Source of the DNA: Deltaproteobacteria bacterium
Lineage (GTDB): Bacteria; Desulfobacterota; Desulfarculia; Adiutricales; Adiutricaceae
Length of the DNA: 31,127 bases
NCBI GenBank assembly: GCA_031279155.1
Contig: JAITJB010000183.1
Span: forward strand, 1 to 31,127
Direction of reading: 5' to 3'
The notes under the pieces are model-generated. The model worked only from the letters and a program-made list of their open reading frames with translations. It made no database searches and was not told the DNA's origin. Below, one piece after another: positions 13,645-20,847 of the stretch. A program made the position numbers and the translations under genes. Every line of letters starts with the position of its first letter. Position 1 is the stretch's first letter.

Positions 13645-14163
13645 ATGACCACCGACCGCGCCGTTGAGGTATTCCGATATCACCTTACGCCGGGTAATCT
13701 TTTTTCCTGCCCCGACCAAGCCATGGTATCGGCCGTCCTGGGCACCTGCGTAGCTGTCTGTCTCCACGACCGACGCCTTAAAATCGGCGGAATGAACCAC
13801 TTTCAGTATCCAAAGAGCAGCTTCTTCGGCATAGCCACCAACGACTACGGCGATGTGGCTATCCCGGCTTTGATCCAAAAGCTTCGCCGCATGGGCAGCC
13901 GGGTTGAGGACCTAGAGGCCCAGATTTTTGGCGGCGGCGAGGAGATAGGCGACCGGGGCGCTCATACTGGTTTAAAAAACGTTAAAATTGCCAGGAAAAT
14001 CCTCAAGAAAAATGGCATCACCATTGTTTCCGAAGATGTCGGCGGCTCCAAAGGCCGGCGGCTCATTTTCCACACCGGGACTAACGAGGCCCTGGTTATG
14101 AAGACCCACCGCATCAGGCGGGGCGACTACTACCCCTACCGCCAAAGGCTTGGCAGCGGCTGA
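13645..14163 (+). CDS. cheD: Chemoreceptor glutamine deamidase
   Basis: 172 residues from ATG at 13645 with AGAGG 6-10 nt upstream. It has the CheD signature: catalytic Cys in VSAVLGTCVAVCLHD (about residue 36), catalytic His in IGGMNHFQYP (about residue 52), then AQIFGGGEE, NVKIARKILKKNGI and SEDVGGSKGRRLIFHTGT. CheD deamidates receptor glutamines and interacts with the CheC phosphatase in the chemotaxis pathway in the cytoplasm. No other che gene is nearby, so it is an orphan here. A strong terminator follows. Confidence 0.93.
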   Translation: MTTDRAVEVFRYHLTPGNLFSCPDQAMVSAVLGTCVAVCLHDRRLKIGGMNHFQYPKSSFFGIATNDYGDVAIPALIQKLRRMGSRVEDLEAQIFGGGEEIGDRGAHTGLKNVKIARKILKKNGITIVSEDVGGSKGRRLIFHTGTNEALVMKTHRIRRGDYYPYRQRLGSG

Positions 14164-14217
14164 TACTTAGATAAAAATCCTAGCTATTACTGTAACCTAT
14201 TGCATTATATTTTATAG

Positions 14218-14250
14218 ACAACCGAAGCCCAAAGCTTCGGTTGTTTTTTT
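14218..14250 (+). terminator. Intrinsic terminator of cheD
   Basis: 11-bp perfect stem ACAACCGAAGC/GCTTCGGTTGT, loop CCAAA, followed by seven Ts on the plus strand. The A-run lies on the wrong side for it to end the convergent DUF1638 gene. Confidence 0.9.
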
Positions 14251-14252
14251 AT

Positions 14253-14939
14253 TTAAATAATATTGTAAAAATACTCGTTTACGATCTTTTGCCCGCTAGC
14301 TAAGGATATAAAATCGTCTTCACTGTGGGGACCGGCGACTAAATTATGAAAATAGTTGATATCAGATTTGACTTCCAGATATTCTTTGCCAAAGGCCTGG
14401 CAGTTTTCCTTGGTCCTGGCCCGGATAGCCTCTTGATCGCCCACGCCGTTATTGACAAAGCAAAAAGCCTTGTAGTTGGCTAGTTCCAGAGACATTCCCC
14501 TGAAGGCCTTTTTTTCCCCGAGCCTCGGGGTGTATCTAATTAAGACCGAGGATAACGGGTCAGCGTCATTACGGACCCAACCGTCAGTTAAAAAATACGT
14601 ACCCGGTAATTTCCGAAACATCTCAAAATAGCGCTTGGGCGAGCCTAAAAGCATGGCAATGCAGTCATGGCACCTAGGCATGACCAAAGGCCCGTCATCG
14701 TAGCCGACCCCGACAACGCCGTTAGCGCAAAGACCGTAACCTAAGGCTAAGCGGCGGGCGCCTTGGGCCCGGACGACCTCAATACCCTCTAAAATCTTCC
14801 CGCCCATTTCCTGAGGGGTACTATGGAGAGAATAGGGCAAAAAGTGTAAGTAGACGTCACGGTCCCCGACCGCAGCTATAAGTTCGGTCTTGATTACGTC
14901 GCAGGCGACTATGCCTAATAATGATTCCATAAATGCCAT
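14253..14939 (-). CDS. DUF1638 family protein
   Basis: About 228 residues. YGLCANGVVGVGYDDGPLVMPRCHDCIAMLLGS-type motifs (conserved Cys in LCANG, and RCHDC) and PGTYFLTDGW are characteristic of DUF1638. Proteins of this family often sit with corrinoid methyltransferase systems in methanogens and acetogens, so a link to one-carbon metabolism here is plausible but unproven. The conserved cysteines and histidine suggest metal or cofactor binding. The frame is open to 15038, but that codon lies in the predicted -35, so I prefer ATG at 14939 (ATG at 14930 is also possible). No clear ribosome-binding site is visible. Confidence 0.8.
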   Translation of the reverse strand: MAFMESLLGIVACDVIKTELIAAVGDRDVYLHFLPYSLHSTPQEMGGKILEGIEVVRAQGARRLALGYGLCANGVVGVGYDDGPLVMPRCHDCIAMLLGSPKRYFEMFRKLPGTYFLTDGWVRNDADPLSSVLIRYTPRLGEKKAFRGMSLELANYKAFCFVNNGVGDQEAIRARTKENCQAFGKEYLEVKSDINYFHNLVAGPHSEDDFISLASGQKIVNEYFYNII

Positions 14940-15009
14940 TTTGACAAAAAGCTTGGGCCCTAAAATATCTAGGCCCCACCTTGATTTTACTCTCTCTAAA
15001 CAGCGGCGT

Positions 15010-15038
15010 CTAGCAACGGTCGTAAAAGTTCTTGTCAA
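15010..15038 (-). promoter_or_regulatory. Probable promoter of the DUF1638 gene
   Basis: TTGACA (15033-15038), 17 bp, TGCTAG (15010-15015). Perfect -35, poor -10. The start near 15003 gives a leader of about 64 nt and supports the internal start codon. Confidence 0.4.
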
Positions 15039-15241
15039 GGCCTCTCAGGGGTGATATTTTACGATAGGTTTTAAGATAACACCTTAATCTGGTGTTTCTA
15101 ATTTTTTCCATTAATTTTAGTATGTTAACCGCTCTCAGTTTTAGGCTCCCTTGGGGAAGGTAATTTTTCCATCCCGAAAGGATCCATGTTTACCCTAAGC
15201 CCCTTAAGGCTAAAGAAATCAACAGGCAAAAACCCGGTTTT

Positions 15242-15269
15242 TTGATTCATGGCCCAATTTTTTTATAAT
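15242..15269 (+). promoter_or_regulatory. Probable recA promoter
   Basis: TTGATT (15242-15247), 16 bp, TATAAT (15264-15269). The start near 15276 gives a leader of about 194 nt. I see no E. coli-type LexA box (CTGT-N8-ACAG) in 15039-15469; SOS control, if any, would use a different box. Confidence 0.55.
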
Positions 15270-15369
15270 TTTATCTTTTTGGCCCCCTTTTTTGGAGCCA
15301 ATACACGCCAGACGAGTAAAATAAAAAACCGGAAAACATAGATAGTTATCCCAAACGCTCCTTACTTGT

Positions 15370-15388
15370 CCCCAAATCTGCTTTGGGG
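15370..15388 (+). promoter_or_regulatory. Hairpin in the recA leader
   Basis: 7-bp stem CCCCAAA/TTTGGGG with the loop TCTGC, about 80 nt before recA and within its predicted leader RNA. No U-tract follows. Confidence 0.4.
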
Positions 15389-15421
15389 CCGGCCAGGTTA
15401 AGTTACGGAAAAATCAATTAC

Positions 15422-15435
15422 ATTATGGCCATAAT
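15422..15435. promoter_or_regulatory. 14-bp perfect palindrome upstream of recA
   Basis: ATTATGGCCATAAT, 34 bp upstream of the recA start codon. A perfect 14-bp palindrome beside a SOS-type gene is a natural candidate operator, but it lies downstream of the predicted promoter and its binder is unknown. Confidence 0.4.
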
Positions 15436-15469
15436 TTAATTTGGCCCCACAATTTTATCAGAGGAATCC

Positions 15470-16621
15470 ATGGCTAAAGCTACTGACAAAGAACCCAAAG
15501 CTAAAAAGGAAAGAGAAAAGGCCCCGACCCAAGAAGAGGCCCGCAACAAAGCTTTGACCACCGCCCTGACCCAAATCGAAAAGAACTTTGGCAAGGGCTC
15601 GATCATGAAATTAGGCGGGGAAGAGCTGGAAGTCGTCCCCGTCATCCCTTCGGGCTCCCTAAGCTTAGACGCCGCCCTAGGCGTTGGCGGTATCCCACGC
15701 GGCCGCATCATTGAGATTTACGGTCCTGAGTCCAGCGGTAAGACGACCTTGGCTCTCCACATCGTGGCCGAAGCCCAAAAGATCAAAAACGCCCAAGGTC
15801 AAAATGGGGTGGCGGCTTTTATCGATGCTGAGCACGCTTTAGACGTAAGTTACGCTAGAAGGCTGGGCGTTAACACCGATGAGCTCTTAATCAGTCAACC
15901 AGACCACGGCGAACAAGCCCTCGATATCGCTGAGATCCTCGTCCGCAGCGGGGCGGTCGATCTCATCGTCATTGACTCTGTGGCGGCTTTAGTTCCGGAG
16001 GCCGAGATTTTAGGCGACATGGGCGACACCCATGTCGGCCTCCACGCCCGGCTCATGAGCCAGGCCCTAAGGAAGCTCACCGGCGCCATCCACCGCTCGA
16101 TGACCTCGGTTTGCTTTATTAACCAGGTGCGCATGAAAATCGGCCCCATGGCCTACGGCTCCCCTGAGGTAACTACCGGCGGTAACGCCCTTAAATTTTA
16201 CGCCACCCAAAGGCTCGATATCCGCCGCATCGGCTACGTCAAGGGCCCTGAGGACTCTCGCATCGGATCGCAGGTCCGGGTTAAGGTGGTCAAAAACAAG
16301 ATCGCCCCGCCCTTTAAGGAAGCTACCTTTGAGATCATTTATGGCCGGGGGATTTCCCGGGAGGGAGAACTTATCGATCTCGGCGTGGTCATGGAGATCG
16401 TCGAAAAGAGCGGCGCCTGGTATTCCTACGAGGGCGAGCGCTTGGGAAACGGCAAAGAGAACTCCCGTAAATACCTCCAAGAAAACCCCCAAGTGGCGGC
16501 TGATATCGAGGCCAAGCTCAAGGGCGCCTACGGCCTTTTAGCTGATAAACTCACCGAAGCCATCGCCGAGGTCAAAGACGAAGATAATTCGCCCGAACCC
16601 GAAGCTGAGACCGGCTCCTGA
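15470..16621 (+). CDS. recA: Recombinase A
   Basis: 383 residues from ATG at 15470 with AGAGGA upstream. Walker A GPESSGKTTLA (about residues 84-94), the LIVIDSVAALVPEAEI Walker B region and FINQVRMKIGPMAYGSPEVTTGGNALKFYA (L2, DNA binding) are all intact. RecA forms filaments on single-stranded DNA for strand exchange and for LexA cleavage. It has a longer than usual charged N-terminus (KATDKEPKAKKEREKAPTQE) and the normal acidic C-terminus. It is followed by a 15-bp hairpin and alaS in the same direction, a gene order seen in several bacteria. Confidence 0.97.
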   Translation: MAKATDKEPKAKKEREKAPTQEEARNKALTTALTQIEKNFGKGSIMKLGGEELEVVPVIPSGSLSLDAALGVGGIPRGRIIEIYGPESSGKTTLALHIVAEAQKIKNAQGQNGVAAFIDAEHALDVSYARRLGVNTDELLISQPDHGEQALDIAEILVRSGAVDLIVIDSVAALVPEAEILGDMGDTHVGLHARLMSQALRKLTGAIHRSMTSVCFINQVRMKIGPMAYGSPEVTTGGNALKFYATQRLDIRRIGYVKGPEDSRIGSQVRVKVVKNKIAPPFKEATFEIIYGRGISREGELIDLGVVMEIVEKSGAWYSYEGERLGNGKENSRKYLQENPQVAADIEAKLKGAYGLLADKLTEAIAEVKDEDNSPEPEAETGS

Positions 16622-16640
16622 GCCTTTGGTCTTTCTTTGT

Positions 16641-16673
16641 CCGCCGGTAAGCTTACAATAAGCTTACCGGCGG
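16641..16673 (+). promoter_or_regulatory. 15-bp perfect hairpin between recA and alaS
   Basis: Arms CCGCCGGTAAGCTTA and TAAGCTTACCGGCGG with a 3-nt CAA loop, 19 nt after recA. There is no U-tract, so it is not a standard intrinsic terminator. It may protect the recA 3' end, pause polymerase or be a processing site. Confidence 0.6.
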
Positions 16674-16715
16674 CCTATGATCTAACCAACTTCTCACAAA
16701 CTAAGAAAAAGTAAT

Positions 16716-19397
16716 ATGCAATCCGCCCAGTTACGTTCGACCTTTATCGATTTTTTTGCTAAAAACGGCCACCGCAAGGTCAATTCCGGATCCTTAGTGC
16801 CCTTAGACGATCCCAGCATTCTCTTTACTAACGCTGGCATGGTCCAATTTAAGCGCATCTTCACCGGCGAGGAGAAGAGAGATTATAACCGGGCCGTGAC
16901 CTCCCAAAAATGCGTCCGGGCCGGCGGCAAACATAATGATCTGGAAAACGTCGGCTATACCGCTCGCCACCATACTTTTTTTGAGATGCTCGGCAATTTC
17001 TCCTTCGGCGATTACTTCAAAGAGCAGGCCATAGATCTAGCCTGGACACTTTTAACCAAAGATCTAGGTCTGCCAGCTGACCGCCTCTACGCCACAATTT
17101 ATCAAGACGACGACGAGGCTCACGGCTACTGGAAAAAGGTTACCGGGCTTCCCGATGAGCGCATTATCCGCTTAGGTGAAAAGGATAATTTTTGGGCCAT
17201 GGGCGATACCGGTCCCTGCGGCCCCTGTAGTGAAATCTTAATCGATCAAGGTGAGCACTTAAGCTGCGGTCGCCCTGACTGCGGCCCGGGCTGCGACTGC
17301 GATCGCTACTTAGAAATCTGGAATCTCGTTTTCATGCAGTTTGAGCGCGCGCCTGACGGCGCCATGACCAAACTGCCCAAACCCTCCATTGATACTGGCA
17401 TGGGCTTAGAGCGCCTGACAGCCGTCATGAGCGGTGTTTTAAGTAACTTTGAAACCGATCTTTTTATCCCGCTTTTGGCTAAGATCTCCAAGCTCTCTAG
17501 CGTGCCCTACGTCTTTGACCGCTCGCTAACAGCCAAGGACGCGGCCTTCCAGACTAACGTGAGCTTAAGGGTCATCGCCGACCACGCTAGGGCCGTAACC
17601 TTCTTAATTGGCGATGGGGTCTTACCGCAAAACTTAGGACGCGGCTACGTCCTTAGGCGGATACTGAGGCGAGCCGTGCGCCATGGCCGCAAGATTGGCC
17701 TAACTAAGCCCTTTTTGGATCAGATGATCGATGAGGTCATAGGCCAGATGAGTCCTTTTTACCCGGAGCTCTCGGAAAACGCGGCTTTTATCAAAAAAGT
17801 CGCCTCCGGCGAGGAAGAACGCTTCATTGAGACCTTGGGTACTGGCCTAAACATCTTAAACGAGGCTATAGCCGACATCAAAAAACAAAAGGGATCATCG
17901 GTACCAGGGGAACTCACCTTTAAGCTCTACGATACCTTCGGTTTTCCCTTAGATCTCGTGGCCGACGTCGCTAGGGAGCACTTCCTAACCGTCGATGAAG
18001 CCGGTTTTAACGCGGCCATGGAAGACCAAAAAGCCAAGGGCCGGGCCGCCTGGAAGAGCCAGACCTTAAAGAGCGAAGAGCTCGACGCAATTAACTCCTT
18101 AACGGCGGCAGGTTTTGTGCAAAAATTTACTGGCTATGACCACCTTAGCCAAGATTCTATTACCCCTGAGCTCCTTTTGCTGTCAGGCAAACCGGTCGAG
18201 AGCGCCGGCGAATCCGATGAGGTCGTCTTAGTCTTTCCGACAACGCCCTTCTACGCGGCCAGCGGCGGTCAAGAGGGCGATAGCGGGGTCATAAGCTTTC
18301 CCACTGGAAAAGTAGCCGTAAGCGAGGTCGTTAAGGCTCCTGGCTCAGGCGTTTTCCTCCACCGGGGCTTAGTGGAACTCGGTAAGATTTACTCTAACCA
18401 AAAAGCTCTTCTAACAGTTGATAGTGAGCGCCGGGCTCAAACGGCAGCCAACCACACGGCCACCCACCTTCTCCACTTAGCCCTGAGGGAAACCTTAGGT
18501 CCCCACGTCCGTCAGGCCGGATCTTCGGTTAGTGGCGATCGGATGCGCTTTGACTTTACCCACGACCAAGCCATGACCGATGAAGAGATAAACAAAGTTG
18601 AAAGAATAGTTAACCACGAAATAACTTTAGATCTACCGGTCACTACCAGCATCATGAGTAGCGATCAAGCCATAAGATCCGGAGCCATGGCCCTCTTTGA
18701 AGAGCGCTACGGCGAGGAGGTTAGGGTCGTTTCCGTTGGACGCAGCCGCGAACTGTGCGGCGGCACCCACACGACCTCGAGCGGGAGGTTAGGCCTCTTT
18801 TTAATCGAAAGCGAATCAGCTGTGGCCGCCGGCGTCAGGCGCCTTGAGTGCGTAAGCGGCGCGGTTGCCGTAGAAAGAGTCCAATCTATTCGCCACAGCC
18901 TTAAAGACGTCTCCCTAGCCCTAAAATCTAAGCCCGAAGAAGCCTTGGAGCGCGTTCGCAAACTTTTTAGCCGGGTTAGAGATCTGGAAAAAGGCGTCAG
19001 CCAAAAGTCCGGACCAAAATCTTCGGATATTGCCAAAAACAGCCAAAAAATAAATGGCCTCACTGTGTTGGCAACCGAGGTTCAAGCCGATAGCCCCAAA
19101 CGATTGCGGGAAATCGCCGACGAAATCCGGGGCATCTTAGGGCCAGAGGCCATCTTAGCCTTGGGCTCAGCTTCTCCGGACAATAAGGCCATGCTCTTAG
19201 TAACCGTGGGCCAAAATCTTACCAGCCGCTTTCGGGCCGGCGATTTGATCTCCATCATGGCCGGCTACGTCGGCGGACGCGGCGGCGGTAAAGCCGAGCT
19301 GGCCCAGGCCGGGGGACCGGATATAGCAGGGCTCCCTAAGGCCTTGGCGGCTGTCCGCCAGGCCATCGAAGCTAGCGAAACTGACAAAGCTAGTTAG
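16716..19397 (+). CDS. alaS: Alanine-tRNA ligase
   Basis: 893 residues, the normal length. The N-terminal class II core includes NAGMVQFKRIFTGEEKR, RHHTFFEMLGNFSFGDYFKEQA and GPCGPCSEI. The editing domain has the zinc ligands in HTATHLLH (near residue 580) and the CGGTHTTSSG motif (near 684). The C-terminal DHHA1 domain ends with GGRGGGKAELAQAGG. A cysteine-rich insert (CGRPDCGPGCDCDRY) follows the active-site region, as in many bacterial AlaRS. It charges tRNA-Ala in the cytoplasm. The ribosome-binding site is weak (only A-rich sequence before ATG). The stop codon falls inside a 9-bp tandem repeat. Confidence 0.97.
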   Translation: MQSAQLRSTFIDFFAKNGHRKVNSGSLVPLDDPSILFTNAGMVQFKRIFTGEEKRDYNRAVTSQKCVRAGGKHNDLENVGYTARHHTFFEMLGNFSFGDYFKEQAIDLAWTLLTKDLGLPADRLYATIYQDDDEAHGYWKKVTGLPDERIIRLGEKDNFWAMGDTGPCGPCSEILIDQGEHLSCGRPDCGPGCDCDRYLEIWNLVFMQFERAPDGAMTKLPKPSIDTGMGLERLTAVMSGVLSNFETDLFIPLLAKISKLSSVPYVFDRSLTAKDAAFQTNVSLRVIADHARAVTFLIGDGVLPQNLGRGYVLRRILRRAVRHGRKIGLTKPFLDQMIDEVIGQMSPFYPELSENAAFIKKVASGEEERFIETLGTGLNILNEAIADIKKQKGSSVPGELTFKLYDTFGFPLDLVADVAREHFLTVDEAGFNAAMEDQKAKGRAAWKSQTLKSEELDAINSLTAAGFVQKFTGYDHLSQDSITPELLLLSGKPVESAGESDEVVLVFPTTPFYAASGGQEGDSGVISFPTGKVAVSEVVKAPGSGVFLHRGLVELGKIYSNQKALLTVDSERRAQTAANHTATHLLHLALRETLGPHVRQAGSSVSGDRMRFDFTHDQAMTDEEINKVERIVNHEITLDLPVTTSIMSSDQAIRSGAMALFEERYGEEVRVVSVGRSRELCGGTHTTSSGRLGLFLIESESAVAAGVRRLECVSGAVAVERVQSIRHSLKDVSLALKSKPEEALERVRKLFSRVRDLEKGVSQKSGPKSSDIAKNSQKINGLTVLATEVQADSPKRLREIADEIRGILGPEAILALGSASPDNKAMLLVTVGQNLTSRFRAGDLISIMAGYVGGRGGGKAELAQAGGPDIAGLPKALAAVRQAIEASETDKAS

Positions 19398-19415
19398 GCT
19401 AGCTAGGCTAGCCAG
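19389..19415 (+). repeat. 9-bp tandem repeat spanning the alaS stop codon
   Basis: Three units GCTAGTTAG, GCTAGCTAG, GCTAGCCAG. The first contains the alaS TAG stop (19395-19397). A degenerate continuation (CTTGGCTAACC) follows. Confidence 0.7.
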
Positions 19416-19482
19416 CTTGGCTAACCAGGCCCGGCGGCCTAGGCTTCTTCTTTTTTCTTTGTTATATAAAATAGGTGCTTTT

Positions 19483-20802
19483 ATGAAAATACTCTTGATT
19501 GGGTCCGGTGGTCGTGAACACGCCCTGGCTTGGCGCCTCAAACAAACCCCAGGGGTTACCATAATTTCAGCTCCCGGAAGCTCGGCCCTGGCCAATCTAG
19601 GCGAGGTTAAACCAGTGGCCGTAGACGATATTAAGGCCTTAACTTCGCTAGCCAAAGATCTTAAGCCAGATTTAACCGTCATCGGGCCAGAACTACCGCT
19701 TGTTTTAGGCTTAGCTGATTCTATTAGGGCGCTAGGACTCCCTGTTTTCGGGCCTTCCATCGACGCGGCCAGAATCGAGGGCTCCAAGGTCTTTGCCAAG
19801 GACTTTATGGTCCGCCATAACTTACCTACGGCCAGTTACGCCGTTTTTTACGATCCCATTGAAGCCAAACAGTACCTTAAAGACTCTTCTTACCCCGTGG
19901 TCATCAAGGCTGACGGCTTAGCTTCAGGTAAGGGCGTTTTCATCTGCGGTAAGCTCTCTTCGGCCCTAGATGCCCTAACGGAACTAAGCAGCATGGAGGC
20001 GGCGAGCCGCATTATTGTCGAAGAGTATTTAGCCGGCGAAGAAGTTAGCTTCTTTGCTCTAACCGACGGCACCGATATCCTGCCCTTAGCCACGGCCCAA
20101 GACCACAAGGCCGTCTTCGACGGCGACCGAGGCCCCAACACCGGCGGCATGGGCGCCTATTCACCGGCGCCCTTGGTTAACGATTCCATGGAAAAATTGA
20201 TTATTGATACGATCATTAAGCCGACAGTTGATGGCTTAAGAGTTGAGGGGTCACCCTTTGCCGGCCTTCTGTACGCCGGCCTCATGATAACCTTAAGCGG
20301 CCCTAAGATTTTAGAATTTAACGCCCGCTTTGGCGATCCCGAGACCCAAGCCTTAATGCCCCGCCTCAAAGGCGATCTGGCCCAGGCCCTCTTATGCGCG
20401 GCAACTGGCCGCCTAAAGGAAGCCAGCCTCAGTTGGGATAATAGGTTTGCTAGCTGCGTCATCATGTGTGCTGAGGGCTACCCCGGTAATTACCGCCGAG
20501 GCGATATTATCGAAGGGCTAGAAGCAGCCGTTAGTCAAGAAAACGTCACCATATTTGAGTCCGGGGTGACCCGCGAGCCGCGCAAAACCATGGTCAATGG
20601 CGCGGAAAAATGGGTTGAGACGGCCATTACTAACGGCGGACGCGTCTTAGGCGTGGCCGGCTTAGGCGATGACTTAGAGACGGCTTTAAAAAATACTTAT
20701 GAAACTGTTGATAAAATTTCATGGCCCGGCGTCCACTTTCGCCGGGATATTGGCTCTAAAGCCCTGCACCCAGGGCCACTATACCCGATGCCAATGTACT
20801 AA
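19483..20802 (+). CDS. purD: Phosphoribosylamine-glycine ligase (GAR synthetase)
   Basis: 439 residues from ATG at 19483 (MKILLIGSGGREHALAWRL, the canonical N-terminus, preceded by AGGTG); an in-frame ATG further upstream is not family-like. The ATP-grasp enzyme joins phosphoribosylamine and glycine in purine synthesis step 2. Visible motifs are VVIKADGLASGKGVF, EEVSFFALTDG, DRGPNTGGMGAYSPAP and EFNARFGDPETQALMPRL. Length and motifs are complete. It stands alone between alaS and a convergent kinase gene, without other pur genes. Confidence 0.95.
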   Translation: MKILLIGSGGREHALAWRLKQTPGVTIISAPGSSALANLGEVKPVAVDDIKALTSLAKDLKPDLTVIGPELPLVLGLADSIRALGLPVFGPSIDAARIEGSKVFAKDFMVRHNLPTASYAVFYDPIEAKQYLKDSSYPVVIKADGLASGKGVFICGKLSSALDALTELSSMEAASRIIVEEYLAGEEVSFFALTDGTDILPLATAQDHKAVFDGDRGPNTGGMGAYSPAPLVNDSMEKLIIDTIIKPTVDGLRVEGSPFAGLLYAGLMITLSGPKILEFNARFGDPETQALMPRLKGDLAQALLCAATGRLKEASLSWDNRFASCVIMCAEGYPGNYRRGDIIEGLEAAVSQENVTIFESGVTREPRKTMVNGAEKWVETAITNGGRVLGVAGLGDDLETALKNTYETVDKISWPGVHFRRDIGSKALHPGPLYPMPMY

Positions 20803-20808
20803 AAAAGT

Positions 20809-20847
20809 TTCGTTTAGATAATTTTCGTTTAGGGTAGCTTCGTTTAG
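20809..20847. repeat. Three-copy TTCGTTTAG repeat, 15-bp period, overlapping a stop codon
   Basis: TTCGTTTAG at 20809-20817, 20824-20832 and 20839-20847, exactly 15 bp apart, filling the gap between convergent purD and the kinase gene. The last copy contains the kinase stop codon (TAA, minus strand, 20844-20846). Confidence 0.75.
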
